A stretch of 64,000 nucleotides of DNA from Methylobacterium sp. BTF04 (GCF_010692745.1 NZ_JAAHTB010000019.1:1-64000); one strand, 5' to 3'; shown: positions 9,014-18,218, counted from the first letter of the stretch. Notes: generated from the sequence alone by a model not told the origin. Numbers and translations: made by a program.

Positions 9014-9268
9014 TCAGGCGGCGGTCAATTCGCCCCAGGACGACTTCCAGAGGTTGTGGGAATCGACCACCACGATCTCCATGCCGCCCTCGTTGGCCAC
9101 ATGCACGGCGATGCCGAAGGCCTGGGCCACGGGCAAAGCCCCGGTGGTGCTGAACAGGCGCCCATCGGCGAGCTTGACCTCTCCGACGACGCCTTCTCCC
9201 GGCTGGGACAGGACGAGGGTGACGGCACCCGCGATGGGGGCCTGAACGCGCCGGAAGGGTTTTGCCAT
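9014..9268 (-). CDS. Conserved hypothetical protein, 84 aa
   Basis: A small soluble protein I cannot place in a named family. It has coding-like composition, a mostly beta-strand pattern (AGAVTLVLSQ, GGMEIVVVDSHNLW) and ends in SWGELTAA. It lies downstream of rpsI on the same strand but past a terminator, so it probably has its own promoter. Its stop is directly adjacent to that of the DUF5872 gene. Confidence 0.6.
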   Translation of the reverse strand: MAKPFRRVQAPIAGAVTLVLSQPGEGVVGEVKLADGRLFSTTGALPVAQAFGIAVHVANEGGMEIVVVDSHNLWKSSWGELTAA

Positions 9269-9340
9269 CGTTGCTGGGTCTCTCGGTATGGATTGTCCGC
9301 GCCGCCGTACATGGACGACTGCCGGACTCTGCGCAAAAGA

Positions 9341-9366
9341 AAAGGGCGGCTGTGACGCCGCCCTTT
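9341..9366 (-). terminator. Terminator of rplM-rpsI
   Basis: AAAGGGCGGC (9341-9350) and GCCGCCCTTT (9357-9366) form an exact 10-bp stem with a 6-base loop. On the minus strand the stem is followed by TCTTTTG. It lies 25 bases after the rpsI stop. Confidence 0.8.
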
Positions 9367-9390
9367 CCCAAATTTGGATGATCGGAGCGA

Positions 9391-9870
9391 TCAGCGCTTC
9401 GAGAACTGGAAGCTGCGGCGAGCCTTCTTGCGGCCGTACTTCTTGCGCTCGACCACGCGGCTGTCGCGGGTGAGGAAACCTTCGCGCTTGAGCGGCGAGC
9501 GCAGCTCGGGCTCGTAGTAGGTCAGCGCCTTGGACAGGCCGTGGCGCACGGCGCCGGCCTGACCCGAGAGACCGCCGCCATGCACCGTGACGGTGATGTC
9601 GTACTGGTCGACGCGGTTGGCGATGGTGAGCGGCTGGCGCAGGATCATGCGCAGCACCGGACGGGCGAAATACGTCTCGACGGCGCGGCCGTTGACGATG
9701 ACAGTGCCGTTGCCGGGCTTGATCCAGACGCGGGCGACCGCGTCCTTGCGCTTGCCGGTGGCGTAGGCGCGGCCCTGGGCATCGAGCTTCTGCACGTGGA
9801 CCGGAGCGGCGTCCTCGGGCGACTCGACGTTGCCGCGGGTGAGGTCGGAGAGGGACTGGAGGGTCGCCAT
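9391..9870 (-). CDS. rpsI: Small ribosomal subunit protein S9
   Basis: A 30S subunit protein whose C-terminal tail reaches the P-site tRNA. It has 159 residues, with the alphaproteobacterial N-terminal extension of about 30 residues. Then come the S9 signatures [43 protein letters not shown] and the basic end [20 protein letters not shown]. The ATG at 9870 begins two bases after the rplM stop (TGATCATG), so the two are translationally linked. Confidence 0.97.
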   Translation of the reverse strand: MATLQSLSDLTRGNVESPEDAAPVHVQKLDAQGRAYATGKRKDAVARVWIKPGNGTVIVNGRAVETYFARPVLRMILRQPLTIANRVDQYDITVTVHGGGLSGQAGAVRHGLSKALTYYEPELRSPLKREGFLTRDSRVVERKKYGRKKARRSFQFSKR

Positions 9871-9872
9871 GA

Positions 9873-10334
9873 TCAAGCGCTCACGTTCTTGCGGTTGAGG
9901 CTGCCGACGTCGAGCGCCTGCGGCTGCTGGGCGGTGTGGGGATGCTCGGAGCCCTTGTAGACCCGGAGGTTGCCCATGATCTGGCGGAAGAGCGGGCCGC
10001 GCGGAAGCATGCGCTCCACGGCCTTCTCGACGACGCGCTCGGGGAACCGGCCGTCGAGGATGAACTTCGCAGTCCGCTCCTTGATGCCGCCCGGATAACC
10101 GGTGTGGTGGTAGTACACCTTCTGCTCGCGCTTGCGGCCGGTGAACTTCACCTTCTCGGCGTTGATGACGATGACATTGTCGCCGCAATCGACGTGGGGC
10201 GTGTAAGCGGGCTTGTGCTTTCCACGCAGGCGCATCGCGATGATGGTGGCGAGCCGGCCGACGACCAGGCCCTCCGCATCGACGATGATCCACTTCTTGT
10301 CGACGTCGGCGGGCTTCAGCGAAAAGGTCTTCAT
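9873..10334 (-). CDS. rplM: Large ribosomal subunit protein L13
   Basis: An early-assembly protein of the 50S subunit. It has 153 residues starting [15 protein letters not shown]. It shows the L13 features [45 protein letters not shown] and the C-terminal [15 protein letters not shown]. The canonical rplM-rpsI pair is intact and terminated after rpsI. A second ATG four codons upstream (10346) is possible, but the family normally starts at MKTF. Confidence 0.97.
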   Translation of the reverse strand: MKTFSLKPADVDKKWIIVDAEGLVVGRLATIIAMRLRGKHKPAYTPHVDCGDNVIVINAEKVKFTGRKREQKVYYHHTGYPGGIKERTAKFILDGRFPERVVEKAVERMLPRGPLFRQIMGNLRVYKGSEHPHTAQQPQALDVGSLNRKNVSA

Positions 10335-10674
10335 CGCGCTGCTCATCCCGTGGCGTTCCGTGTGATCTGAAAAACGATGCGCCGCCACGTTCGAGGCGCG
10401 GCGGCGTTGTCGGGGTCATTAGGGGGTGGCCGGCCCGCCGTCAAGCCCGGATGCGGTTTTGGGCGCCGAAACGGCGAAAACCGCAACAGTTCGAACGGGT
10501 TCGATATAGTGGTATCAGGATACCGTGCTTCGTGTCCCTTCTCCCCTCTGCGGGAGAAGGTGGCCCGCGTTGCGGGTCGGATGAGGGGAGCGCCATTTCC
10601 GGAAAGGTCGCCCCCTCTCCCGGTCGCTCCGCGACCACCCTCCCCCGCGGAGGGGGAGGGTTTGCGCGCCGCAC
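10335..10674. other. Intergenic, repeat-rich
   Basis: Holds the promoter side of rplM and a pair of palindromic repeats (10536-10661). No gene is seen. Confidence 0.45.
10536..10661. repeat. Two palindromic REP-like units
   Basis: One unit is built on CTTCTCCCCTCTGCGGGAGAAG. The second has CCCTCTCCCGGTCGCTCCGCG followed by ACCCTCCCCCGCGGAGGGGG. Both are GC-rich hairpins of the kind dispersed in many copies between genes of alphaproteobacteria. They lie past the 3' end of the thioesterase gene and may also stop transcription. Confidence 0.6.
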
Positions 10675-11097
10675 TTACCGCTCCGGCGGGATCGAATACG
10701 TCCCCGTCGCGTGGCAGACGCGGTCGTCCGAATCGGGGGCGGTGATCGCCACCTCGCCCACGGCGAGCCGGCGTCCGAGTTTCATCAGCCGCGCCTCGGC
10801 GACGAGTGCGGTCGGCCCGGGCTTGCGCAGGAAATTGAAAGTGAGGCTCGTGGTGACGGCGAGCCCCACCGGGCCGATGTTGGAGAGGATCGCCGCGTAG
10901 AGCGCGTAATCGGCGAGCGCCATCATCGCCGGGCCGGAAATCGTGCCGCCGGGGCGCAGGTGGCCCTCGTGAAACTCCATCCGCATGGTGGCGGTGAGCG
11001 GGCCGACCGCGACGAGTTCGTAGAGCCCGCCTGCCCGCATCTGCGGAAACTCCCGGTCGAGGAAGGCGATGGTGTCGGCGAGGGTCATGACGGGCAT
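10675..11097 (-). CDS. PaaI-type hotdog thioesterase
   Basis: A probable acyl-CoA thioesterase of 140 residues with a single hotdog fold. The catalytic region HLRPGGTISGPAMMALADYA matches the PaaI/YbgC-like pattern, in which the Gly-rich turn leads into the central helix. It ends CHATGTYSIPPER. The substrate is unknown. ATG starts exist at 11097 and 11088; I chose the first because of an AAGGCG just upstream. It is divergent from the CoA-binding gene. Confidence 0.8.
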   Translation of the reverse strand: MPVMTLADTIAFLDREFPQMRAGGLYELVAVGPLTATMRMEFHEGHLRPGGTISGPAMMALADYALYAAILSNIGPVGLAVTTSLTFNFLRKPGPTALVAEARLMKLGRRLAVGEVAITAPDSDDRVCHATGTYSIPPER

Positions 11098-11142
11098 GGA
11101 CGCCTTGCAGCACGGCGCCCGATGCCCGACAAGTTGCACACC

Positions 11143-11679
11143 ATGCCAGAGCCGACACGCCACGATGCCTATCCGGATGCGCTGATCCGCGCGATCCTCA
11201 CCCAGACTCGCACGATCGCGCTGGTGGGCGCGTCGGCCAGTCCGGTCCGCCCGAGCCATCTGGTGTGCAAGTACATGCTCTCGCGCGGCTACGGCGTGAT
11301 CCCGGTCAATCCGGGCCTCGCCGGCCACACCCTGCTCGGCCAGCCGGTCTTCGGCCGGCTCGCCGATCTTCCCGGCCCCGTCGACATGGTCGAGATCTTC
11401 CGCAATTCCGACGCGGCCGGCGGCATCGTCGACGCGGCGCTCGCCCTCCCGGTGCTGCCGAAGGTGATCTGGATGCAGCTCGGCGTGCGGGACGATGCGG
11501 CGGCCGAACGGGCCGAAGCGGCCGGCGTGACGGTGGTGATGAACCGCTGCCCGAAGATCGAGTTCGGGCGCATCTCCGGCGAGATCGGCTGGATGGGGGT
11601 GAACTCCCGGATGCTGAGTTCGAAAAAGCCGATTTTGGCCAAGACTGGTAGCCAGCGGTTTAGCATCGACCCGCGTTGA
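11143..11679 (+). CDS. CoA-binding domain protein (YccU type)
   Basis: A 178-residue Rossmann-fold protein of the succinyl-CoA-synthetase-like CoA-binding family. The opening TRTIALVGASASPVRPSH binds the nucleotide part. GYGVIPVNPGLAGHTLLGQP, VDMVEIFRNS and MNRCPKIEF follow the family order. YccU-type proteins bind CoA, but no reaction is proven. The start could be 21 bases earlier (11122); neither ATG has a strong site. It is the last GC-rich gene before the AT-rich island. Confidence 0.82.
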   Translation: MPEPTRHDAYPDALIRAILTQTRTIALVGASASPVRPSHLVCKYMLSRGYGVIPVNPGLAGHTLLGQPVFGRLADLPGPVDMVEIFRNSDAAGGIVDAALALPVLPKVIWMQLGVRDDAAAERAEAAGVTVVMNRCPKIEFGRISGEIGWMGVNSRMLSSKKPILAKTGSQRFSIDPR

Positions 11680-12069
11680 GGCGCCGACGCGTATTCCTTC
11701 TTGTGAAGCTGAGCCGTAAATTTCCGCGGGTACATTTGGGCGGAGGCACGGATCGCCGAACCGCTCCGCTAGGTCGATATGAGCGACATCTCTTGTAATC
11801 TCGCTGTAGTTGAGTGGATGGGGTTCTTGCGCTCTCCCTCGATGCGCCGCAAATTAAATGAATGAAGTTATGGTGCAGGATGAGGCCGCCGCCCCGCGGG
11901 TTGAGGCGGCGGATTAGGTGGTTGTCATCGAACGATTTCCGAAGATCAAGTTTTCCCGTTAATTCTAGTAAACTATTAATATATTAGTACTGAAACACCT
12001 AATATTATCTGTTGGTTTCAAAAGTATATTATAAATATCGAATAAAATAATTATTTGTAAATTATAAAA
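11680..12069. other. Left flank of the AT-rich island
   Basis: Composition changes here from the usual high GC to strongly AT-rich: 11960-12070 consists largely of A and T, with runs such as CTATTAATATATTAGTA. No gene, tRNA or integrase is visible. It probably marks one border of an acquired segment. Confidence 0.5.
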
Positions 12070-12927
12070 TTAGCGTATATTTAAAATCTTTGTAGATTTA
12101 AATCTCATAGCGATTTCTTTTAATGACCAAGCAAAGCCATTGCATTTAAGCCGAGGTTTTTCTAGTCTTTCCAATGGTAGAGCCATGCGAATATCCTTAA
12201 TTATAGCTATTATCTCTTCGGATAAACTAGATAAATGTATTGGATTGAGTAATTCCATTTGAGAGATTGGGTTCGCTTGTACGTCACATTTTCCGCTAGG
12301 GCCAACAATATACAGGACAGATAGATTTACTTCTGGTTTTTCAGAAGAAACCCAAGATATATGATCGTGACACTGACTTATATCCTTCTTAAAATATGTA
12401 GCAGGATCGTTTTTATCGGTTTTTAACTCGAGCGCGACGGCGACAGAATTGGTTCTGTCGATCCACAAAACGTCGGGTCCAGTATTGAAGTCATTATCTG
12501 GTCTTGATGAGTCAAATCCGAGAAATTCACCCAACGCGCGAACCGCTTCTTCCATTTGAGAAGGGGTACCGCCTTTGAGAGCGTCGAACCGGTTCGTCAG
12601 CTTTAATAGCTCCCGGTTAAATGCTTCGCCAGATGATAACCCTACTATACCAAACACAGAGGAGGAGAATGGATCGACTTGATTAGCGCTAACCACCTGA
12701 TCTTTGTCATGTTTTGGGAGGAATATATTCGTTCCTAGGCGAGCCCGCGCTCGCTGATAAGCGACGTCTGCACTGCCAAAATCACCAGCTTGCTCGTATA
12801 GGCCTCCGAGCCAAATATTGTGCCAACCCGCAAGTAAAGGGTCTAATCGACTAACTTTCTCGATGTTCTTTTCGAGGAATATTCGTGCACCATTTTTATC
12901 GTTCTCCCATAGCAATGATCCAATCAC
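12070..12927 (-). CDS. PD-(D/E)XK nuclease-like C-terminal half of a split helicase-nuclease
   Basis: A 285-residue frame opening at a GTG. Residues 1-70 look like paired TPR-type helices (HNIWLGGLYEQAGDFGSADV and on). The middle holds a restriction-nuclease core: GPDVLW, then VAVALELKTDK, giving the D...ExK arrangement of PD-(D/E)XK enzymes. Codon use is AT-rich, unlike the genes around. It lies in the same reading frame as the upstream helicase, separated only by a TAA and six sense codons, so it is probably the C-terminal part of one protein. GGAGG just before the GTG could allow separate translation. Confidence 0.62.
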   Translation of the reverse strand: MIGSLLWENDKNGARIFLEKNIEKVSRLDPLLAGWHNIWLGGLYEQAGDFGSADVAYQRARARLGTNIFLPKHDKDQVVSANQVDPFSSSVFGIVGLSSGEAFNRELLKLTNRFDALKGGTPSQMEEAVRALGEFLGFDSSRPDNDFNTGPDVLWIDRTNSVAVALELKTDKNDPATYFKKDISQCHDHISWVSSEKPEVNLSVLYIVGPSGKCDVQANPISQMELLNPIHLSSLSEEIIAIIKDIRMALPLERLEKPRLKCNGFAWSLKEIAMRFKSTKILNIR

Positions 12928-12945
12928 TGCTTCTGCCTCCGCGAT

Positions 12946-14586
12946 TTATTGAAAATCGATTTTTTCGCGCTCTACTTTTTTAGAGTGGTCAGAGTCGATT
13001 TCACTTTTATCGATATTTTTTCCATAATAATCTAACCAACTCTCTTTTCTTTCAATTACTTTGCTTGCAAACTCAATAGCGCTTTCGTGTGTCGTTATAT
13101 CTAGACCGTGTTGTACATGGCGCCCAAGTATAATTTGTTGCTGTAATAAATCTGGCATAAGAGCAAGATTTCGATCATTATTTAACCACGCATTGAGTGC
13201 AGCGCCGTTAATGAAAAACGTTCCGTAGTCTTTTCTGCCACGATTTATTCTGCCGAAAAGCTGAACTAGTCTATTGGTGATCCGCAAAGCGTGGGCGTTC
13301 CTCATATTCAGGAACTCCCACTGAAATTTCTCTAGCAACGTAGAGCCTGCAGGTAATCCATCGATAATCATTGCCCTACAAGTTGCATCTGGAAGGTCAA
13401 TTCCGTCGACTCGCGATACTAGCAAAAACTTTCCAGTCCGCGCCTCTCGGAAATTATTTAAGGCCTCAGTAAAATCTTCAGCTTTTGGCGGCGAAGTAAA
13501 TTTTTTCCAAGCATCCGCAATAAAGTAGCTCGGAACCGCAACTAAAGTTTTATTCTTTGCTGATAACTTATTGGCGAATTCTACCGAAAATCCATCGACA
13601 ACTTTTCCTCCGAATAAAATAGCCCGCTCTCCGTTACCTGCATCATTTTTCGGTTCTATTGATATTGTCGGAGCTCGACCAAAAGCTCTAATAAAATCAG
13701 ATTTTTGCTTTAGAGTGGCAGATAGATAAACTCGCCGAATTGACCTCTGAAATATATCTATCGACAGCGATGGAAGGAAAGGAGGAGTTATTTCGCAAGT
13801 GCCACGTGAAAACAGTACACTGCAAACATCTAGGTGATCCGAGATATTTGGGTAAGAGTATTTCAGGCTCGGATCTAGATTTATTCTATATTTATCAAAT
13901 AAAGCTATTAACTGCTCTTTTCTCTCAAATGTTCCACTAGGCGCCGCCATCATTGTGATTTGACGCTCGCCAGTGATGCATGCTTTGAATTGTTGTCCCC
14001 GATTTAGTTCAGCAAAGTGGGGATGGAATAGATCAACCACTTCCTTGAGAAGATCCTTGTGCGAGTCATATGTAAATCTAATTAGATATGAGTCGCGAAT
14101 CATTGACTCGGCCACGTGAGCGTCATCAAAAATGATCGCAGAAGGAGGAAATTTATTAATGAAACCCTTTAGCCCGTTTAATATTACTTGATATGTTGTG
14201 ATGCAAAATGCTTTCCCGCTCTCAAACAGATCATTACTTTGTGTACCGCTCAGACGAGTGGTGTGCTGAATGCCAACTTTACGAGCCTCACGAGACGTTT
14301 GTTCTACGAGATCTTTAGTAGAGCAAACGTATATGATGTTATCGAGTCCTTCGTTCACTAAAATTTGCGCAATCAAAAGCCCTGCTAGTGTTTTCCCAGC
14401 ACCAGTATTGAGCGCTATAAGTATGTCGCCGCATTTTCGAGATTTGTGCCACTCTTGTAGAGCCTCGGTTTGGCCTCGCCAGATGTCGTTTGGGGTTGTA
14501 GGAAGATTTGGAAGTCTTTCAAATATCTCAATTGGGTCTAAAGGACGTGGTTGCTTCGAAATTCCGCCTAGGGTTGAAAAATCCAT
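12946..14586 (-). CDS. SF2 (XPD-like) helicase half of a split helicase-nuclease
   Basis: 546 residues from the ATG at 14586, which has GGAGAAAAGCA directly upstream; a GTG at 14646 would add 20 residues. Helicase motifs are all present: Walker A TGAGKT (61-66), motif II DDAH (154-157), SAT in RVYLSATLKQ, an XPD-like motif V RVDGIDLPDA and motif VI QLFGRINRGRKD. It should therefore unwind or translocate on nucleic acid using ATP. It ends at a TAA in what looks like continuing coding sequence. AT-rich composition suggests recent transfer. The pairing with a nuclease resembles phage-defence genes, but I recognise no named system. Confidence 0.8.
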   Translation of the reverse strand: MDFSTLGGISKQPRPLDPIEIFERLPNLPTTPNDIWRGQTEALQEWHKSRKCGDILIALNTGAGKTLAGLLIAQILVNEGLDNIIYVCSTKDLVEQTSREARKVGIQHTTRLSGTQSNDLFESGKAFCITTYQVILNGLKGFINKFPPSAIIFDDAHVAESMIRDSYLIRFTYDSHKDLLKEVVDLFHPHFAELNRGQQFKACITGERQITMMAAPSGTFERKEQLIALFDKYRINLDPSLKYSYPNISDHLDVCSVLFSRGTCEITPPFLPSLSIDIFQRSIRRVYLSATLKQKSDFIRAFGRAPTISIEPKNDAGNGERAILFGGKVVDGFSVEFANKLSAKNKTLVAVPSYFIADAWKKFTSPPKAEDFTEALNNFREARTGKFLLVSRVDGIDLPDATCRAMIIDGLPAGSTLLEKFQWEFLNMRNAHALRITNRLVQLFGRINRGRKDYGTFFINGAALNAWLNNDRNLALMPDLLQQQIILGRHVQHGLDITTHESAIEFASKVIERKESWLDYYGKNIDKSEIDSDHSKKVEREKIDFQ

Positions 14587-14742
14587 TGCTTTTCTCCGAT
14601 CAATCTCTGGGCGGTTATGAACTTCACCCATCTCGATTGACCACACATCATTGCGGCTTCGTGAACGATATGCAACCTGGAAGTGAATTGCTCGGTGCTA
14701 CGTCGACACTTTCCTGTGCTCTCACGGGTCCAGCCAGCTCAG

Positions 14743-16125
14743 TTAGGTGAGCCGCGAATCTCCAGTCTCCGCCATCAACCACACAGCCACAAAACTAACC
14801 GCAGCCGCCACAGCCAAATAAAGCCCCACCCAACCAATCCCGCCCCACTCCACCAACCGCTGCGCCAGATACGGCGCGGCGGACGCTCCCAGAATCCCGG
14901 CGAGGTTGTACGTCACCGACGCGCCGGTATAGCGCACGCGGGTCGGGAACAGCTCCGGCAGCAGTGCCCCCATCGGCCCGAACAGCCAGCCCATGGCGAA
15001 CAGGCCGAGGCACAGGAAGCCGAGCACAAGACCGCCCTGCCCGCTTCCCAGCATCGGGCCGAGCAGCGCGCCGAGGGTGGCGGTGAAGGCGAGGCCGGTG
15101 AGGAGGACCGGGCGGCGGCCATAGGCGTCGGCGGCCCAGCCCGAGAGCGGGATGCCGATCGCCATGAAGACCACGGCGACGCATTCGAACAGCAGGAAGG
15201 TCGGCCGCGGGAAGCCGAGGGTCGCGGTGCCGTAGCTGAGCGCGAACACCGTCGAGAGGTAGAACACCGCGTAGCACGACACCATCGCGAGGGTGCCCAG
15301 GATGGTGGCGCGCAGGTGGCGGGTGAAGATCGTGGCGAGCGGTACCCGCTCGGGCGCGGCCCGGGCCAGGGCCGCCCGGAACACCGGCGTCTCGGTGAGG
15401 CTGACCCGGACGTAGAGGCCGACGCCGACAAGGATCGCCGAGGCGAGGAACGGCAGGCGCCAGCCCCAGGCCTGGAAGTCGGCCGGGCTCAGAGCGAGGC
15501 TGAGGCCGAGAAATCCGAGATTGGCGGTGATGAAGCCCACCGGCGCGCCGAGCTGCGGGAAGATGCCGTAGAGCGCGCGCCGTCCCGGCGGGGCGTTCTC
15601 CACCGCCAGCAGGGCCGCGCCGCCCCATTCGCCGCCAAAGCCGAGGCCCTGGCCGAAGCGCAGCACGCACAGGGCGGCGGGCGCCCACCAGCCGGCGGTT
15701 GCATAGGTCGGCAGGCAGCCGATGAGCACCGTCGACAGGCCCATGATCAGGAGCGAGGCCACCAGCGTCGCCTTGCGCCCGACCCGGTCGCCGAAATGGC
15801 CGAAGAACGCCGCCCCGAGGGGGCGCGCCACGAAGGCGATGGAGAAGGTGGCGAACGCCGCCAGCGTCTGAACCGCCGGATCGCCGGGGGGAAAGAAGAT
15901 CGGCCCGATCACCAGAGCCGCAGCGGTGGCGTAGACGTAGAAGTCGTAGAACTCGATCGCGGTGCCGACGAAGCTGGCGACGAGAATGCGGGCGGTGGGG
16001 ATGGTGGCGGCGCTGGGGATGGTCATGGACGCGGCCCTTAGCCCAGCTTCGTCATCCGGAACAGCGCGTCGCCGCAGCGCATTCTCCGGCAAAGGCACGG
16101 GTTGACCGTCCGCTTTGTCCGCCAT
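14743..16125 (-). CDS. MFS transporter, metabolite:H+ symporter family
   Basis: A 12-helix inner-membrane symporter of the MHS branch (ShiA/KgtP/ProP-like). It opens VASFVGTAIEFYDFYVYATA. The MFS loop motif GHFGDRVGRKATL lies between helices 2 and 3, and FGGEWGGAALLAVE is a hallmark of the branch. The substrate, probably a carboxylate or other small metabolite, is not predictable. I used the ATG at 16125, 12 codons inside the longest frame. GC-rich sequence resumes here, so the island ends before it. Confidence 0.85.
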   Translation of the reverse strand: MADKADGQPVPLPENALRRRAVPDDEAGLRAASMTIPSAATIPTARILVASFVGTAIEFYDFYVYATAAALVIGPIFFPPGDPAVQTLAAFATFSIAFVARPLGAAFFGHFGDRVGRKATLVASLLIMGLSTVLIGCLPTYATAGWWAPAALCVLRFGQGLGFGGEWGGAALLAVENAPPGRRALYGIFPQLGAPVGFITANLGFLGLSLALSPADFQAWGWRLPFLASAILVGVGLYVRVSLTETPVFRAALARAAPERVPLATIFTRHLRATILGTLAMVSCYAVFYLSTVFALSYGTATLGFPRPTFLLFECVAVVFMAIGIPLSGWAADAYGRRPVLLTGLAFTATLGALLGPMLGSGQGGLVLGFLCLGLFAMGWLFGPMGALLPELFPTRVRYTGASVTYNLAGILGASAAPYLAQRLVEWGGIGWVGLYLAVAAAVSFVAVWLMAETGDSRLT

Positions 16126-16232
16126 AAAGAACCTTCGTTCGTTTAAGCGGATGAGGCGCACGCCGCCTCTTTCGCGCAGGGCCTTCCCGGCATTAGAAGG
16201 GAAGGCTGGCCCGCCGGCCCCTGGAGGATTGC

Positions 16233-17513
16233 ATGACCGACCGCCTGCCCGGCTTCAACACCCTGGCGATCCATGCCGGCGCCGCCCCCGATGCGACCAC
16301 GGGCGCCCGCGCCACGCCGATCTACCAGACGGCCTCGTTCGTGTTCGACGACGTCGACCACGCCGCCTCGCTTTTCGGGCTCCAGGCCTTCGGCAACATC
16401 TATTCGCGCATCACCAACCCTACCAACGCGGTGCTTGAAGAGCGCATCGCCGCGCTCGAGGGCGGCACCGCGGCGGTGGCCGTCGCCTCCGGTCACGCGG
16501 CCGAATTTCTCACCATGCACGCGCTGATGCAGCCGGGGGACGAGTTCGTCGCCTCGAACAAGCTCTACGGCGGCTCGATCAACCAGTTCAACCATTCCTA
16601 CAAGAACTTCGGCTGGAACGTGGTCTGGGCGGATGCCGACGACCTGTCGTCGTTCGAGCGCGCGATCACGCCGCGCACCAAGGCGATCTTCTGCGAGTCG
16701 ATCGCCAATCCGGGTGGGGTGATCACCGACATCGCGGCGCTCTCGGCCATCGCCAAGCGCCACAACATCCCGCTCATCGTCGACAACACCATGGCGACGC
16801 CGTACCTGATCCGCCCGTTCGAGCACGGGGCCGACATCGTCGTGCATTCGGCGACGAAGTTCCTCGGCGGCCACGGCAATTCCATCGGCGGGCTCATCGT
16901 CGACGGCGGCACCTTCCCGTGGGCGGGGGACGACCGCTATCCGATGATGTCGCAGCCGCGGCCCGAATATGCCGGCATGGTGCTCTCGGAGACCTTCGGT
17001 AATTTCGGCTTCGCCATCGCGATCCGGGTGCTCGGCCTGCGCGACCTCGGGCCGGCGCTGTCGCCGTTCAATGCCTTCCTCATCCTCAACGGCATCGAGA
17101 CCCTGCCCCTGCGGATGCAGCGCCATTGCGACAACGCGCTGGTGGTGGCGACCCATCTCCAGAACCATCCGGCGGTGGAGTGGGTGAGCTATCCGGGCCT
17201 CGAGACCGACCGGTACCACCAGCTCGCCCGGCGCTATTCGCCGCTCGGTTCGGGGGCGGTGTTCACCTTCGGCCTGAAGGGCGGCTACGAGGCCGGCGTG
17301 AAGCTGGTTTCCAACCTCACCCTGTTCTCGCATCTCGCCAATATCGGCGACACGCGGTCGCTGGTGATCCACCCGGCCTCGACCACCCACCGCCAGCTCA
17401 CCGACCCGCAGAAGATCGCGGCCGGGGCCGGACCGGAGGTGGTGCGGCTGTCCATCGGCATCGAGGATCCGGGCGACCTGATCGACGATCTCGATTCGGC
17501 CCTAAGCGCCTGA
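16233..17513 (+). CDS. O-acetylhomoserine sulfhydrylase (paralogue 1)
   Basis: A PLP enzyme making homocysteine, or methionine with methanethiol, from O-acetylhomoserine and sulfide. The 426 residues match the MetY length; Cys/Met-metabolism enzymes of the MetB class are shorter. PLP binds Lys209 in [11 protein letters not shown], and the SRITNPT and [13 protein letters not shown] segments are typical. The ribosome site CTGGAGGATTGC precedes the ATG. No SAM-II or other riboswitch pattern was seen in the roughly 100-base leader. A second paralogue follows 700 bases downstream. Confidence 0.92.
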   Translation: MTDRLPGFNTLAIHAGAAPDATTGARATPIYQTASFVFDDVDHAASLFGLQAFGNIYSRITNPTNAVLEERIAALEGGTAAVAVASGHAAEFLTMHALMQPGDEFVASNKLYGGSINQFNHSYKNFGWNVVWADADDLSSFERAITPRTKAIFCESIANPGGVITDIAALSAIAKRHNIPLIVDNTMATPYLIRPFEHGADIVVHSATKFLGGHGNSIGGLIVDGGTFPWAGDDRYPMMSQPRPEYAGMVLSETFGNFGFAIAIRVLGLRDLGPALSPFNAFLILNGIETLPLRMQRHCDNALVVATHLQNHPAVEWVSYPGLETDRYHQLARRYSPLGSGAVFTFGLKGGYEAGVKLVSNLTLFSHLANIGDTRSLVIHPASTTHRQLTDPQKIAAGAGPEVVRLSIGIEDPGDLIDDLDSALSA

Positions 17514-17582
17514 CGATGAAGGCGTTAACCCTTCATTTACCATGCGCCGCGCAGACTTTGCTCCAGACCAGGGGAGACGCCG

Positions 17583-17741
17583 ATGTCGTCATTCGATTGG
17601 GTGGAGCGGTTCAGCGACGGGCTCGTGTTCTGCGCGGTGATGATGGCCTTCGTCGGGGTCGCGGTGGCCTGCGCGCCGCCTCTCTCCGGCCGGCGGGTTC
17701 CGGTGCTGGTGAAACGGAGTCGCGGCACCGCTCGTTATTGA
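17583..17741 (+). CDS. Small single-helix membrane protein, 52 aa
   Basis: An ATG with GGGGAGA six bases upstream opens a 52-codon frame. It has a hydrophobic segment (residues about 14-32: LVFCAVMMAFVGVAVACAP) and a basic tail GRRVPVLVKRSRG, so a single membrane helix with a cytosolic C-terminus is likely. No family recognised. It sits between the first sulfhydrylase and the receiver gene on the same strand. Confidence 0.5.
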   Translation: MSSFDWVERFSDGLVFCAVMMAFVGVAVACAPPLSGRRVPVLVKRSRGTARY

Positions 17742-17802
17742 CGGTACCCGTGGCGGGGAATAGGCCCGCCCCTTACCGTTTCGCGAGAGCGCCCGGCCGC
17801 CG

Positions 17803-18189
17803 ATGACGCAGACCATGTCAGACCTCCCCGTCGTTCTCCTCGTCGAAGACGACGGCCTGCTCCTGATGGAGGCCGCCGACACCCTGTCGGATGCCGGATT
17901 CCGGGTGGTGGAGGCGAGCCACGCCGACAAGGCGCTGAGCGTCCTCGAGGCTCGCAACGATGTCGGCTTGCTGATGACCGATGTCGACATGCCGCGCGGC
18001 TCCATGGACGGGTTCGCCCTGGCCCGCCTGGTGGCGCATCGCTGGCCGGCGATTCCGGTGCTGGTGGTGTCCGGAATGGGCATTCCGGGGCCGGACGACA
18101 TGCCGGACGGCGCCCGCTTCATTCCGAAGCCCTACGAGCCCTCGACCCTGGTGCGGACCCTGCGGGCCTTCGTCCGCCGCGCCGCCTGA
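17803..18189 (+). CDS. Single-domain response regulator
   Basis: 128 residues, all receiver domain. The acid pair is in LLVEDDGLLL, the phosphoacceptor Asp in LLMTDVDMP, Ser in VLVVSGMG and Lys in FIPKPYEPS, so it should be phosphorylated normally. There is no output domain, so it acts by protein contact or in a phosphorelay. No kinase is adjacent. It is flanked by the two sulfhydrylase genes on the same strand; whether it has anything to do with sulfur metabolism is unknown. Confidence 0.88.
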   Translation: MTQTMSDLPVVLLVEDDGLLLMEAADTLSDAGFRVVEASHADKALSVLEARNDVGLLMTDVDMPRGSMDGFALARLVAHRWPAIPVLVVSGMGIPGPDDMPDGARFIPKPYEPSTLVRTLRAFVRRAA

Positions 18190-18218
18190 TCCCCCGCGAC
18201 CCGAGAACGGAAGGCCCC

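Noticed and set aside
10536..10661. CRISPR-like repeats
   Set aside because: The two units are different GC-rich palindromes without spacers of regular length; they fit REP-type intergenic repeats.
14683..16041. Long 452-codon open frame on the plus strand
   Set aside because: It lies antisense to a well-recognised MFS transporter; its Arg/Glu/Gly-rich composition is typical of antisense frames in GC-rich DNA.
16126..16232. SAM-II or SAM-alpha riboswitch before the first sulfhydrylase
   Set aside because: The leader lacks the conserved pseudoknot strings of these riboswitches.
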